A DNA stretch of 64,000 nt from Brenneria goodwinii (GTDB taxonomy: Bacteria > Pseudomonadota > Gammaproteobacteria > Enterobacterales > Enterobacteriaceae): positions 3,782,001 to 3,846,000 of the forward strand of contig NZ_CP014137.1 in the NCBI RefSeq assembly GCF_002291445.1, in the 5' to 3' direction. Shown in pieces: positions 53,015 through 62,085 of this stretch. Each line of letters opens with the position of its first letter. Position 1 is the stretch's first letter. Under the pieces are notes generated by a model. The model saw only the letters and a program-made list of their open reading frames with translations. It did no database searches and was not told where the DNA came from. The position numbers and the translations under genes are program-made.

Positions 53015-54106
53015 ATGCTTGTTAAGTTATTCCGTTCCACACTGATTGGAGTGATCGTCGCCGGCCTTCTGCTATTCGCCTTACCGATGCTGCGAACCGG
53101 TACGCCTTTGCTTCAGAGCAGTAATGATAATAATGACAAGTACGCCGAAGATGCGCCGTTAAGCTATTACCATGGCGTACGTCGGGCCGCGCCCGCCGTG
53201 GTAAATGTTTATAACCGTGTTCCCAATCCGGATCAGTTGAATGAACTTAATGTTCAAACTCTCGGTTCCGGCGTGATTATGAGCGAAAATGGTTACATCC
53301 TAACCAATAAACATGTGATTAATAACGCACAGCAGATTCTGGTTGCACTGCAAGACGGCCGACTTTTTGAGGCGATGGTTGTTGGTTCAGATAGCTTGAC
53401 CGATCTGGCCGTACTGCAGATTAACGGCGCCGGTCTGCCTGTCATTCCAATTAACCCGAACCGCACCGCGCATATCGGCGATGTGGTGATGGCGATTGGC
53501 AACCCCTACAACCTGGGGCAGACCATCACGCAGGGGATCATCAGCGCCACGGGCCGTGTCGGGCTCAGCGCCGCCGGGGATAACCGCCAGAACGGGCGGC
53601 AAAACCTTTTGCAAACCGATGCGTCAATTAACCGGGGCAACTCGGGCGGCGCCTTGGTTAATACGCTGGGCGAACTGGTTGGCATCAATACGTTGTCTTT
53701 CGATAAAAGCAGCGATGGAGAAACGCCGGAAGGCATCAGCTTCGCTATTCCTGTCGCCCTGGCGACCAAGGTGATGGACAAACTTATCCGTGATGGCCGT
53801 GTCATCCGTGGTTATATCGGCATTAACGGTATACAGATGGAAAATCTCGACCAGAAAGGCATCGAACAGGGAAGAATGAGCGGGATCCTGGTGAAAACGG
53901 TCGATCCGGGCGGACCTGCGGATAAAGCGGGCATCCAGGTTAACGATATTCTGCTGAGCGTTAACAACAAGCCTACCCGCTCGGTTATCGAAACCATGGA
54001 TCAGGTGGCGGAGTTACATCCGGGCACCGTCATTCCCGTAACCATCGAACGGGATAAAAAATCGCTCACGCTGAATATGACGATTCAGGAATTTCCGGTT
54101 AACTAA
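53015..54106 (+). CDS. degS: site-1 protease DegS (sigma-E pathway)
   Basis: Inner-membrane-anchored serine protease that cuts RseA when its PDZ domain binds misfolded porin ends, starting the sigma-E response. It is 363 residues (E. coli 355). One N-terminal membrane segment (about residues 5-28) anchors it. The triad is TNKHVI (His), DLAVLQI (Asp) and GNSGGALVN (Ser). A single PDZ domain follows, unlike DegQ. It follows degQ as in E. coli. Confidence 0.97.
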   Translation: MLVKLFRSTLIGVIVAGLLLFALPMLRTGTPLLQSSNDNNDKYAEDAPLSYYHGVRRAAPAVVNVYNRVPNPDQLNELNVQTLGSGVIMSENGYILTNKHVINNAQQILVALQDGRLFEAMVVGSDSLTDLAVLQINGAGLPVIPINPNRTAHIGDVVMAIGNPYNLGQTITQGIISATGRVGLSAAGDNRQNGRQNLLQTDASINRGNSGGALVNTLGELVGINTLSFDKSSDGETPEGISFAIPVALATKVMDKLIRDGRVIRGYIGINGIQMENLDQKGIEQGRMSGILVKTVDPGGPADKAGIQVNDILLSVNNKPTRSVIETMDQVAELHPGTVIPVTIERDKKSLTLNMTIQEFPVN

Positions 54107-54197
54107 CCGCTCTCATTCGGCGGACAGGCGGATAACCATCCGAGGTTGATGACATAGCCCATAATGCGCCACCGTCATCCTCCGCAACCCCACGCCT

Positions 54198-54279
54198 GTC
54201 ATTCCCGCAGTAGTGGCCGGGAATCTCCCGCTGAAACCGTAAACAGCCATTAGCTGATTCCCGCCTGCGCGGGAATGAC
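54198..54279. repeat. ATTCCCG-type palindromic repeat pair
   Basis: Two hairpins, attcccg/cgggaat (54201-54207 with 54218-54224) and attcccgc/gcgggaat (54257-54264 with 54269-54276), lie in a row. The outer arms gtcattcccgc (54198-54208) and gcgggaatgac (54269-54279) also pair perfectly. This resembles the dispersed REP-like repeats found in many Proteobacteria. It fills the convergent degS-murA gap. Confidence 0.65.
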
Positions 54280-54345
54280 GGGTTTGGAAGGTTTTGTCAG
54301 CGACTTTACCGGGTAGCGATAAGCCACCCGGTCTGCTTTCATTGG

Positions 54346-55608
54346 CTAGTCGCTTTCTTTCACGCGTTCGATATTGGCGCCCAGCGCGCGCAACTTATCT
54401 TCAATACGCTCGTAGCCACGATCGATATGGTAAATGCGATCGACCACCGTCACGCCTTCGGCGATACAGCCAGCCAGCACCAGACTGGCCGATGCGCGTA
54501 AATCCGTCGCCATAACCTGCGCGCCAGACAGTTTTTCCACACCGTGGCAGATCACCGTATTGCTTTCAATTTCCGCCTGGGCGCCCATGCGGATCAGCTC
54601 CGGCACGTGCATAAAGCGATTTTCAAAAATCGTTTCGGTAATCACACCGGTTCCTTCAGCAACCAGATTCAACAGGCTGAACTGCGCCTGCATATCCGTC
54701 GGGAAGCCGGGATGAGGCGCGGTGCGGATCGTCACGGCTTTCGGCCGCCGGCCATGCATATCCAGGCTAATCCAATCCTCGCCGGTTTCGATATCCGCCC
54801 CGGCTTCACGCAGTTTCGCCAACACCGCATCCAACGTATCGGGACGGGTATGACGGCAGACCACTTTACCGCCTGAAATCGCCGCCGCGACAAGGAACGT
54901 CCCGGTTTCAATACGGTCCGGCAACACACGATAGACACCGCCGCCCAAACGCGCGACGCCTTCAATGACGACCTTGTCGCTGCCCGCGCCGCTGATTTTC
55001 GCGCCCAGCGTATTCAGGAAGTTCGCCGTATCGACGATTTCCGGCTCGCGCGCCGCGTTTTCGATGACGGTGGTTCCTTCGGCCAGCGTTGCCGCGCTCA
55101 TGATGGTCACCGTGGCGCCCACGCTGACCTTATCCATCACGATGTGCGCCCCTTGCAGACGCCCCTTCACCGAAGCCTTGACATAGCCCTCTTCCAGGGT
55201 GATTTCCGCCCCAAGCTGTTCAAGGCCGCTGATATGTAAATCAACCGGACGCGCACCGATGGCGCACCCGCCGGGCAGTGAAACCTGTCCTTGTCCAAAA
55301 CGCGCCACCAGCGGCCCCAAGGCCCAGATGGAAGCCCGCATGGTTTTTACCAAATCATAAGGCGCACAGAATACATTAACCTCGCTGGCGTCAACGTGTA
55401 CCGAACCATTACGTTCAACGCGCGCGCCCAGCTGGCTGAGGAGTTTCATCGTGGTATCAATGTCTCTCAGCTTTGGTACATTCTGGATTTCCACCGGCTC
55501 TTCCGCGAGCAAAGCGGCAAACAGGATGGGCAGGGCCGCATTCTTGGCCCCGGAAACGGTGACTTCACCAGTGAGCCGGGTTGGCCCCTGCACACGAAAT
55601 TTATCCAT
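54346..55608 (-). CDS. murA: UDP-N-acetylglucosamine 1-carboxyvinyltransferase MurA
   Basis: First committed enzyme of peptidoglycan synthesis, adding enolpyruvate from PEP to UDP-GlcNAc; the target of fosfomycin. It is 420 residues (E. coli 419). The fosfomycin-binding active-site cysteine is in SLPGGCAIGARPVDLH (about residue 115), so the usual sensitive residue is kept. Two inside-out alpha/beta barrel domains (EPSP synthase fold). It is convergent with degS and follows ibaG. Confidence 0.98.
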   Translation of the reverse strand: MDKFRVQGPTRLTGEVTVSGAKNAALPILFAALLAEEPVEIQNVPKLRDIDTTMKLLSQLGARVERNGSVHVDASEVNVFCAPYDLVKTMRASIWALGPLVARFGQGQVSLPGGCAIGARPVDLHISGLEQLGAEITLEEGYVKASVKGRLQGAHIVMDKVSVGATVTIMSAATLAEGTTVIENAAREPEIVDTANFLNTLGAKISGAGSDKVVIEGVARLGGGVYRVLPDRIETGTFLVAAAISGGKVVCRHTRPDTLDAVLAKLREAGADIETGEDWISLDMHGRRPKAVTIRTAPHPGFPTDMQAQFSLLNLVAEGTGVITETIFENRFMHVPELIRMGAQAEIESNTVICHGVEKLSGAQVMATDLRASASLVLAGCIAEGVTVVDRIYHIDRGYERIEDKLRALGANIERVKESD

Positions 55609-55661
55609 AGCGGCTGTTTCTCAGTGTTTCAAATTCAATATTGCGTCACATGGCCGCAGGC

Positions 55662-55916
55662 TTAAAAACCATTAAGCTTACGGTCGCGCTGCCATTCTTC
55701 CGGCGTATATGCCTTGATTGACAGGGCGTGGATGCGGTTGTCCGCGATATACTCCGTCAGTGGAGTATAAACGGCCTGCTGCTTTTTCACTCGACTCATT
55801 CCGGCGAACAGCTCACCTACGGCAATGACCTGAAAGTGGCTGCCATCGCCGGATACGTGGACTTCCTCCAGCGCCAATGCATTCATCAGCACATCTTTAA
55901 TTTCGTTATTTTCCAT
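55662..55916 (-). CDS. ibaG: BolA-like protein IbaG
   Basis: A small protein (84 residues, E. coli length) of the BolA family, forming Fe-S complexes with the monothiol glutaredoxin GrxD. The core EVHVSGDGSHFQVIAVGELFAGMSRVKKQQAVY and the end LSIKAYTPEEWQRDRKLNGF are near identical to E. coli IbaG. It is upstream of and close to murA (53 bases), and downstream of mlaB. Confidence 0.96.
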   Translation of the reverse strand: MENNEIKDVLMNALALEEVHVSGDGSHFQVIAVGELFAGMSRVKKQQAVYTPLTEYIADNRIHALSIKAYTPEEWQRDRKLNGF

Positions 55917-55991
55917 CGCTCTCGATTTCTATGTCAGGGGGGGATGATAAACAGGGTGGTATATTAGTTGAATACGGCGCTGTCTTAAACA

Positions 55992-56026
55992 AGGAAAAAG
56001 CCCCTAATGTGCAACGCCAAAAGGGG
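55992..56026 (-). terminator. probable terminator of the mla operon
   Basis: A five-pair stem, cccct (56001-56005) with agggg (56022-56026), is followed on the minus strand by T-rich DNA (ctttttccttg). It lies just past mlaB. The stem is short. Confidence 0.5.
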
Positions 56027-56053
56027 ATACGGATAACATATTGTCGAGACTGG

Positions 56054-56356
56054 CTATACGCCTGACTCAACAGGAATGATTTCATTCAGGTTATACAGTG
56101 CGATTAGCGTTTTTAACCGATCGCCCGCCCCGATGATTCTCAGCTCTCCCCCATTCAGCGAGCGCTGGTAATAAAAATGAATCAACAAAGCCAGACCGGC
56201 GGAGTCGACCCGGCTTAGTCCAGACACATCCAGCGTGGTCTTATCTGCCAGTAACATCTCACGCTGTTGCCAGAGCGGCAACAGCGTTTCACGATCCAGA
56301 CCACCGGCTAAAACCAGCGTTGCTTGCTGTGACTGCCAGCTCAGTGCATTATCCAT
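56054..56356 (-). CDS. mlaB: phospholipid ABC transporter STAS protein MlaB
   Basis: Cytosolic STAS-domain protein that binds MlaF and stabilises the Mla ATPase complex for retrograde phospholipid transport. It is 100 residues (E. coli 97). The STAS signature LDVSGLSRVDSAGLALLIHFY has the key serine. It is 14 bases past mlaC. Confidence 0.93.
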   Translation of the reverse strand: MDNALSWQSQQATLVLAGGLDRETLLPLWQQREMLLADKTTLDVSGLSRVDSAGLALLIHFYYQRSLNGGELRIIGAGDRLKTLIALYNLNEIIPVESGV

Positions 56357-56370
56357 TTTTCTTACCCAGA

Positions 56371-57000
56371 TTAGTTTTGCTTATCCAGCGTAATGGGTTG
56401 TTTCGACGCCGCTTCCAACTGCTGGGTCAGGCCATCAACGCCTTTCTGGCGCAGCGTCGTCGCCCATTCATTTTGCTTGGTGGTAATCATACTGACGCCT
56501 TCGGCAATCATGTCATAAGCCTGCCAATAGCCGGTTTGCGTATTCTTGCGCCACTGGAAATCAAGGCGAACCGGCGGACGGCCGCCGCTATCGATAATCG
56601 TCACGCGAATGGCGATAATATTGGCGTCGCCCAACGGCTGCTCAGGCGCGATCTGATAGGTTTGTCCGTGATATAGCGCCAGCGCCTGGCCGTATGCCTG
56701 TTCCAGATAGGCTTCAAAAGCCTTGAAATAGGCATCGCGTTGCGCCGGCGTGGCATCTTTATAGTAACGGCCGAGGACCAATGCGCCGGCATATCTGATC
56801 TGCACATACGGCAGCAGTTCTTCGCGCACAACGTTACGCAGATAGTCCGGATTTTGTCTGATGCGCGGCTGCTCGGTTTTCAGGCGGGTAAAAGTTTTTT
56901 CCGCCGCTTCGCTCATCAGGCGGTAAGGATTCGTTTGATCCGCGGCGCTGGCCAATGGCGCAACCACCAGCAAAGCCACTATCAGTAAACGTTTAAACAT
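56371..57000 (-). CDS. mlaC: periplasmic phospholipid carrier MlaC
   Basis: Soluble periplasmic carrier that moves phospholipid between MlaA at the outer membrane and MlaFEDB. It is 209 residues (E. coli 211). The signal peptide is MFKRLLIVALLVVAPLASA-ADQT. A toluene-tolerance/Ttg2 fold follows, with YKDATPAQRDAYFKAFEAYLEQAYGQAL and DFQWRKNTQTGYWQAYDMIAEGVSM. It lies 12 bases past mlaD. Confidence 0.96.
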   Translation of the reverse strand: MFKRLLIVALLVVAPLASAADQTNPYRLMSEAAEKTFTRLKTEQPRIRQNPDYLRNVVREELLPYVQIRYAGALVLGRYYKDATPAQRDAYFKAFEAYLEQAYGQALALYHGQTYQIAPEQPLGDANIIAIRVTIIDSGGRPPVRLDFQWRKNTQTGYWQAYDMIAEGVSMITTKQNEWATTLRQKGVDGLTQQLEAASKQPITLDKQN

Positions 57001-57012
57001 GCAGCTATCCTC

Positions 57013-57579
57013 TTATGGATGTGAAGTTACGGGTTGATCCTGAGGCGCAGGTGCCGCCGTCGCATCTGCGGCCGGCGCCGAATTCCCCTGCCCGGCATTA
57101 TCCTCGTTGTTGCCGCCGCTCTTATATAAGAATTGACCGATGAGATCCTCCAGCACCATGGCTGACTTGGTGTCCTGAATGACGCCGCCGTCTTTCAGGA
57201 TCGACGTTCCCATCTCCTCATCCTCAAAACCGATATTCAACGCCAGATACTGTTCGCCCAACAGGCCGGACGTGCGGATAGCCAGAGAGCTGGTGTCCGG
57301 AATATGGTCGTAACGTTGCTCGATATCCATCGCCACGCGAGGAAGGTACGTTTTCTCGTCAAGAGAAATATCCGCAACCCTGCCTATAACTACGCCGCCG
57401 ACTCTTATCGGCGAACGGGCCTTCAACCCGCCGATATTGTCAAACGTCGCGTATAAACGATAGGTAGGCTCGCTGCCGATTGACTTGAGATCGGCCACTC
57501 TCAGACACAAAAAGATAATGGCGAACAGCGCAATCAGTATAAATACGCCAACCCAGATTTCATTTTTCTTTGTTTGCAT
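57013..57579 (-). CDS. mlaD: MCE-domain phospholipid transporter MlaD
   Basis: Inner-membrane-anchored MCE protein whose hexameric ring forms the periplasmic lipid channel of Mla. The ATG at 57579 gives 188 residues, starting MQTKKNEIWVG as in E. coli; five extra upstream codons are unlikely. One membrane segment, then the MCE domain (YRLYATFDNIGGLKARSPIRVGGVVIGRVADISL) and an Ala/Pro-rich C-terminal tail. It is four bases after mlaE. Confidence 0.95.
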   Translation of the reverse strand: MQTKKNEIWVGVFILIALFAIIFLCLRVADLKSIGSEPTYRLYATFDNIGGLKARSPIRVGGVVIGRVADISLDEKTYLPRVAMDIEQRYDHIPDTSSLAIRTSGLLGEQYLALNIGFEDEEMGTSILKDGGVIQDTKSAMVLEDLIGQFLYKSGGNNEDNAGQGNSAPAADATAAPAPQDQPVTSHP

Positions 57580-57583
57580 CGAC

Positions 57584-58366
57584 TCAGTTCCCAAACATCA
57601 GTGCTGTCAGCACAAAATCCAATCCCAATACCGCTAATGATGAATGCACGACGGTACGGGTCGTTGCACGGCTGATCCCTTCTGAAGTAGGAATCGCATC
57701 ATAACCATTAAACAGCGCAATCCAGGTCACCGTGATGGCGAAAACCACGCTTTTAATCAAGCAGTTCAGCATGTCCTGCCGCCACTCAACGGCCCCCTGC
57801 ATGGCCGACCAGAAAAATCCGCTATCTATGCCCTTCCAGTCAACGCCGACCAACGATCCGCCCCAGATACCAATGGCGACAAAGATGATCGTCAACAGCG
57901 GCATACTGATTACCCCAGCCCAGAAACGCGGGGCCACCACGCGCCTTAGCGGATCGACCGCCATCATTTCCATGCTGGAAAGCTGCTCGGTGGCCTTCAT
58001 CAGGCCAATCTCCGCCGTCAGTGCCGAACCGGCGCGACCGGCAAACAGCAACGCCGTGACGACCGGGCCGAGCTCGCGCAGCAACGATAGGGCGACCATC
58101 ATCCCCAGACTGGCTTCAGCGCTATAGGTGGTCAGAACAAGATAACCCTGCAGCCCCAGCACCATGCCGATGAACAGGCCGGATACCATAATAATCAACA
58201 GCGACTGCACACCCACGCTGTAAAGCTGTTTGATGAGCTGCGGCCACTGTTTCCTGAATTCAGGCTTGCCCACTAATGCATTGAACAGCATCAGTCCGGC
58301 ACGGCCAAAAGAAGCACAGGTAGAAATTCCCTGACGTCCCAGCGACGCCAATGCCTGTAAAAACAT
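57584..58366 (-). CDS. mlaE: phospholipid ABC transporter permease MlaE
   Basis: Integral inner-membrane permease (MlaE/YrbE family), 260 residues as in E. coli. Several membrane segments include RAGSALTAEIGLMKATEQLSSMEMMAVDPLRRVVAPRFWAGVISMP, the conserved cytoplasmic coupling region that meets MlaF. It is eight bases past mlaF. Confidence 0.96.
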   Translation of the reverse strand: MFLQALASLGRQGISTCASFGRAGLMLFNALVGKPEFRKQWPQLIKQLYSVGVQSLLIIMVSGLFIGMVLGLQGYLVLTTYSAEASLGMMVALSLLRELGPVVTALLFAGRAGSALTAEIGLMKATEQLSSMEMMAVDPLRRVVAPRFWAGVISMPLLTIIFVAIGIWGGSLVGVDWKGIDSGFFWSAMQGAVEWRQDMLNCLIKSVVFAITVTWIALFNGYDAIPTSEGISRATTRTVVHSSLAVLGLDFVLTALMFGN

Positions 58367-58373
58367 GAATTAT

Positions 58374-59189
58374 TTAACCCCCAGATGAACCTAGCAGTGC
58401 GGTTTTATAGTCACCCGCCGGATAACGGAAAGGAACCGGCCCGTCGGCGACGCCGTCCAGAAACTGACGTACGCGGGAGTCATCGTTCATTTGCAATTGC
58501 GCCGTCGTGCCTTCAGCCACAACCTGCTGCTCGGCGATGATGTAAGCGTAGTCGGCGATGCTCATCACTTCCGGCACATCATGAGAAACGACGACGCAGG
58601 TGACGCCCAGTGCGTGATTCAGTTCATCAATTAGCTTCACCAGCGTTCCCATGGTTATCGGATCCTGACCGACGAAAGGTTCATCAAACATAATCAGTTG
58701 CGGATCAAGCGCAATCGCCCGCGCCAGCGCGGCGCGACGGGCCATCCCGCCGGAAAGCTCGGCGGGCATCAGCGAGGCGGCGCCGCGCAGGCCCACCGCC
58801 TCCAGTTTCATCATGACGGTGCTGTGCAACAGCGGCTCCGGCAAACGGCTGTGCTCGCGCAGCGGCCAGGCGACGTTATCGAACACGTTCAGGTCGGTGA
58901 ATAACGCGCCGGATTGAAACAACATGCTCATTTTTTTACGGGCTTCATACAGCGCAGAACGTGAAAGCGCCGGAATGTTGTCGCCATCAAACCAGATTTC
59001 ACCGCTATCCGGCGGTATCTGCCCGCCAATCAAGCGCAACAATGTCGTTTTACCGATACCGGAAGGCCCCATAATCGCGGTGATCTTCCCCCTGGGAACA
59101 TTGAGCGTGATATCGGTGAAAATCTGCCGTTTCCCGCGCCGAAAATTCAGACCGCGAATTTCAACCAGATTAGTAGTCTCATGGTCCAT
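58374..59189 (-). CDS. mlaF: phospholipid ABC transporter ATPase MlaF
   Basis: Cytosolic ATPase powering MlaFEDB. The ATG at 59189 with AAGGA upstream gives 271 residues (E. coli 269); nine more codons upstream are unlikely. Walker A is GPSGIGKTT, the signature is LSGGMARRAALARA and Walker B is LIMFDEPFVGQD. First gene of the mlaFEDCB operon. Divergent from yrbG. Confidence 0.97.
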   Translation of the reverse strand: MDHETTNLVEIRGLNFRRGKRQIFTDITLNVPRGKITAIMGPSGIGKTTLLRLIGGQIPPDSGEIWFDGDNIPALSRSALYEARKKMSMLFQSGALFTDLNVFDNVAWPLREHSRLPEPLLHSTVMMKLEAVGLRGAASLMPAELSGGMARRAALARAIALDPQLIMFDEPFVGQDPITMGTLVKLIDELNHALGVTCVVVSHDVPEVMSIADYAYIIAEQQVVAEGTTAQLQMNDDSRVRQFLDGVADGPVPFRYPAGDYKTALLGSSGG

Positions 59190-59493
59190 TATCTTATATT
59201 CCTTACCGATCAGCATATTACGTATGTTCGTTCCGGTTTAACGAATAACTGTAATATGAACGTATCTATAAAGCGTAACGGCCGCCCTTGTCCGTGGCCC
59301 GAATTTTACAAAAAATTACGGTAACTTCTTGTCTAAAGGGGCTGAAACAAAACTGCCATAGGTTTTACTTTTCCGCCTCACGCAGTCAGAATTAGCGCTA
59401 ATGATGAAAAGCATCCTTTTCGTTCAGAATTCGTCCAAAACTGCTGGTTTACATCGCTTAAGCCAGTAATTATACCTCAATAAAGGACGCTGC
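59190..59493. other. divergent intergenic region between mlaF and yrbG
   Basis: 304 bases shared by the mlaF and yrbG promoters. AT-rich around 59290-59360. No recognisable operator or small gene was found. Confidence 0.4.
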
Positions 59494-60459
59494 ATGCTTT
59501 TTGCAACCGTACTCTTGATAGTTGGTTTGGTATTACTGGTCTATGGCGCCGATCGTCTGGTCTATGGCGCGGCGGTTCTCGCGCGTTCTTTTGGCATATC
59601 CCCGCTGATTATCGGTATCACCATCGTCGGGTTCGGAACCTCTCTGCCAGAACTGATTGTGTCCGTCACGGCGGCGTTAAACCAACAGATCGATATGGCC
59701 GTGGGTAACGTTTTGGGCTCAAATATTGCGAATATTCTGTTAATCCTCGGCAGCGCCGCGTTGATCCGCCCTTTAACGGTTCATTCCGAACTGCTGCGCC
59801 GCGAATTTCCGCTTATGCTGTTGGTCACCGTTTTATGCGGCTTTCTGCTGCATGATAGTTACCTGAGCCGCACGGACGGCGTGTTACTGTTGATCGCCGC
59901 CGGACTGTTTATGCTGCTGATGTTCAGAATGACGCGTCTGGCCCAGCAGGATGGCTCCGATGCCCTGGCGCAGGAACAGTTGGCGGAATTGCCGCAGGAA
60001 GACAGCAATCAGACGGTCGCCATCTTATGGCTGATCCTCGGCCTGATTATTCTGCCGATGGCCGCTCGCATGGTGATCGATAACGCCACCGTGATAGCCC
60101 GCCATTTTCACATCAGCGAATTGACCATCGGCCTGACCGTTCTGGCGATCGGCACCAGCCTGCCGGAATTGGCGACGGCGATTGTTGGCACGCTGAAAAA
60201 AGAAGATGATATTGCGCTGGGCAATCTGATTGGCTCGAATATTTTTAATATCGCGATCGTTCTGGGCGTACCGGCGCTGCTTTCTCCGGGAGCGCTCAAC
60301 CCACTGGCATTCCAGCGCGATTACTGGGTCATGCTGGGGGCCAGCGCGCTGCTGACCGCGCTTTGCCTCAGCAAAAAACGCTGCATCGGACAAGGCGCCG
60401 GCGCACTTTTATTATGTGCTTTCATCGCTTACCTTTCGGCGTTGTTCTTTTTTCCCTAA
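59494..60459 (+). CDS. yrbG: Ca2+/Na+:H+ antiporter-family protein YrbG
   Basis: A CaCA-superfamily inner-membrane exchanger of 321 residues (E. coli 325). Two repeated alpha regions are seen: GFGTSLPELIVSVTAALNQQIDMAVGNVLGSNIANI and AIGTSLPELATAIVGTLKKEDDIALGNLIGSNIFNI, with the GTSLPE and GN-x-GSN cation-binding motifs. About ten hydrophobic segments. Substrate unproven. It starts the yrbG-kdsD-kdsC-lptC-lptA-lptB set. Confidence 0.95.
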   Translation: MLFATVLLIVGLVLLVYGADRLVYGAAVLARSFGISPLIIGITIVGFGTSLPELIVSVTAALNQQIDMAVGNVLGSNIANILLILGSAALIRPLTVHSELLRREFPLMLLVTVLCGFLLHDSYLSRTDGVLLLIAAGLFMLLMFRMTRLAQQDGSDALAQEQLAELPQEDSNQTVAILWLILGLIILPMAARMVIDNATVIARHFHISELTIGLTVLAIGTSLPELATAIVGTLKKEDDIALGNLIGSNIFNIAIVLGVPALLSPGALNPLAFQRDYWVMLGASALLTALCLSKKRCIGQGAGALLLCAFIAYLSALFFFP

Positions 60460-60492
60460 CCAGAACATCAAAACAAGCAGGATTATCCAGGT

Positions 60493-61479
60493 ATGTCACA
60501 TTTTGAACTACAACCCGGTTTTGATTTTCAGCAAGCAGGTAAACAGGTACTGAACATTGAACGCGACGGGCTGGCGCAACTCGACCAATACATCGACGGC
60601 AACTTCACCCAGGCCTGTGAAAAGATATTCTACTGCCAGGGGAAAGTGGTGGTGATGGGCATGGGGAAATCCGGCCATGTCGGTTGCAAAATGGCCGCCA
60701 CCTTCGCCAGCACCGGCACCCCGGCGTTTTTCGTCCATCCGGGTGAAGCCAGCCACGGCGATCTGGGAATGGTCACGCCGCACGATATTGTGATAGCCAT
60801 TTCCAACTCCGGCGAATCCAATGAAATTTTATCGCTGATCCCGGTATTGAAACGCCAGAAAATTTTCCTGATCTGCATGACGGGCAACCCTGAAAGCACG
60901 ATGGGAAAAGCCGCCGACATCCATCTATGCGTTCACGTTCCGCAGGAAGCCTGCCCGCTTGGGCTGGCGCCCACCAGCAGCACGACGGCGACGCTGGTGA
61001 TGGGCGACGCCATGGCGGTGGCGCTATTACAGGCGCGCGGTTTCACCGCCGAAGATTTTGCCTTATCCCACCCCGGCGGCGCACTGGGTCGCAAACTGCT
61101 GCTGCGCGTCAGCGATATAATGCACTCCGGCGATGAAATCCCGCACGTTCCCCTTGACGCCTCTCTGCGTGACGCGCTGCTGGAAATTACGCGCAAAAAT
61201 CTGGGGATGACGGTAATCTGCGACGCGGAGATGAATATCCAGGGGATCTTCACCGACGGCGACCTGCGCAGAATATTCGACATGAATATTGACTTGAACA
61301 GCGCCCGTATTGCTGATGTTATGACCGCGGGCGGCATTCGCGTTACGCCGCAAACGCTGGCGGTGGATGCCCTGAATCTGATGCAATCCCGCCACATTAC
61401 ATCGTTGCTGGTCGCGGAGAACAGCCGGCTGCTCGGTATCGTTCACATGCACGATATGCTGCGTGCCGGCGTCGTGTGA
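60493..61479 (+). CDS. kdsD: arabinose-5-phosphate isomerase KdsD
   Basis: Converts ribulose-5-phosphate to arabinose-5-phosphate, the first step to Kdo for lipopolysaccharide. It is 328 residues, as in E. coli. An N-terminal SIS domain (VVMGMGKSGHVGCKMAATFASTGTP, then GEASHGDLGMV and ISNSGESNE) is followed by two CBS domains (from about residue 210). Cytosolic. Confidence 0.97.
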   Translation: MSHFELQPGFDFQQAGKQVLNIERDGLAQLDQYIDGNFTQACEKIFYCQGKVVVMGMGKSGHVGCKMAATFASTGTPAFFVHPGEASHGDLGMVTPHDIVIAISNSGESNEILSLIPVLKRQKIFLICMTGNPESTMGKAADIHLCVHVPQEACPLGLAPTSSTTATLVMGDAMAVALLQARGFTAEDFALSHPGGALGRKLLLRVSDIMHSGDEIPHVPLDASLRDALLEITRKNLGMTVICDAEMNIQGIFTDGDLRRIFDMNIDLNSARIADVMTAGGIRVTPQTLAVDALNLMQSRHITSLLVAENSRLLGIVHMHDMLRAGVV

Positions 61480-61518
61480 TCCCATACTGTAGAGTGAAAG
61501 AAGCAAGGATAAACCTGA

Positions 61519-62085
61519 ATGAGTGAAACCGGGGCACAAACCGCTACCTGCTATGGACCTGTCGATCGTCAGGTACTGGATAAAGCCCGTGAAGTTCGTT
61601 TGTTGATTTGCGATGTCGACGGCGTGCTGTCTGATGGCTTGATTTACATGGGCAATCAGGGCGAAGAGCTGAAAGCATTCAACGTCCGGGACGGTTACGG
61701 CATCCGTTGTTTGCTGACATCCGGGATCGAGGTTGCCATCATTACCGGCCGATCGGCCAATATGCTGGTCGATCGTTGTAAAACATTGGGGATCACGCAT
61801 CTTTATCAGGGACAATCGGACAAGATTTTGGCCTTCAACGATCTGTTGGATAAACTGTCGGTGAAGGCCAGCCAGACGGCCTATATCGGCGACGATCTGA
61901 TCGACTGGCCGGTAATGTCGCAAGTGGGGCTGAGCGTTGCCGTTGCGGACGCGCATCCGATGCTGCTGCCGCGGGCGGACTATGTTACGCGTATCGCCGG
62001 CGGGCGTGGCGCGGTGCGTGAACTTTGCGATTTAATTCTGCTCTCACAAGGTAAGCTGGAAGATGCCAAAGGGTTGTCGATATGA
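61519..62085 (+). CDS. kdsC: 3-deoxy-D-manno-octulosonate 8-phosphate phosphatase KdsC
   Basis: HAD-family tetrameric phosphatase producing Kdo from Kdo-8-phosphate. It is 188 residues, as in E. coli. The nucleophile motif is CDVDGVLSDG (aspartate and DVDG), then TGRSANMLVDRC, and GDDLIDWPVM provides the metal aspartates. The stop overlaps the lptC start by four bases. Confidence 0.97.
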   Translation: MSETGAQTATCYGPVDRQVLDKAREVRLLICDVDGVLSDGLIYMGNQGEELKAFNVRDGYGIRCLLTSGIEVAIITGRSANMLVDRCKTLGITHLYQGQSDKILAFNDLLDKLSVKASQTAYIGDDLIDWPVMSQVGLSVAVADAHPMLLPRADYVTRIAGGRGAVRELCDLILLSQGKLEDAKGLSI

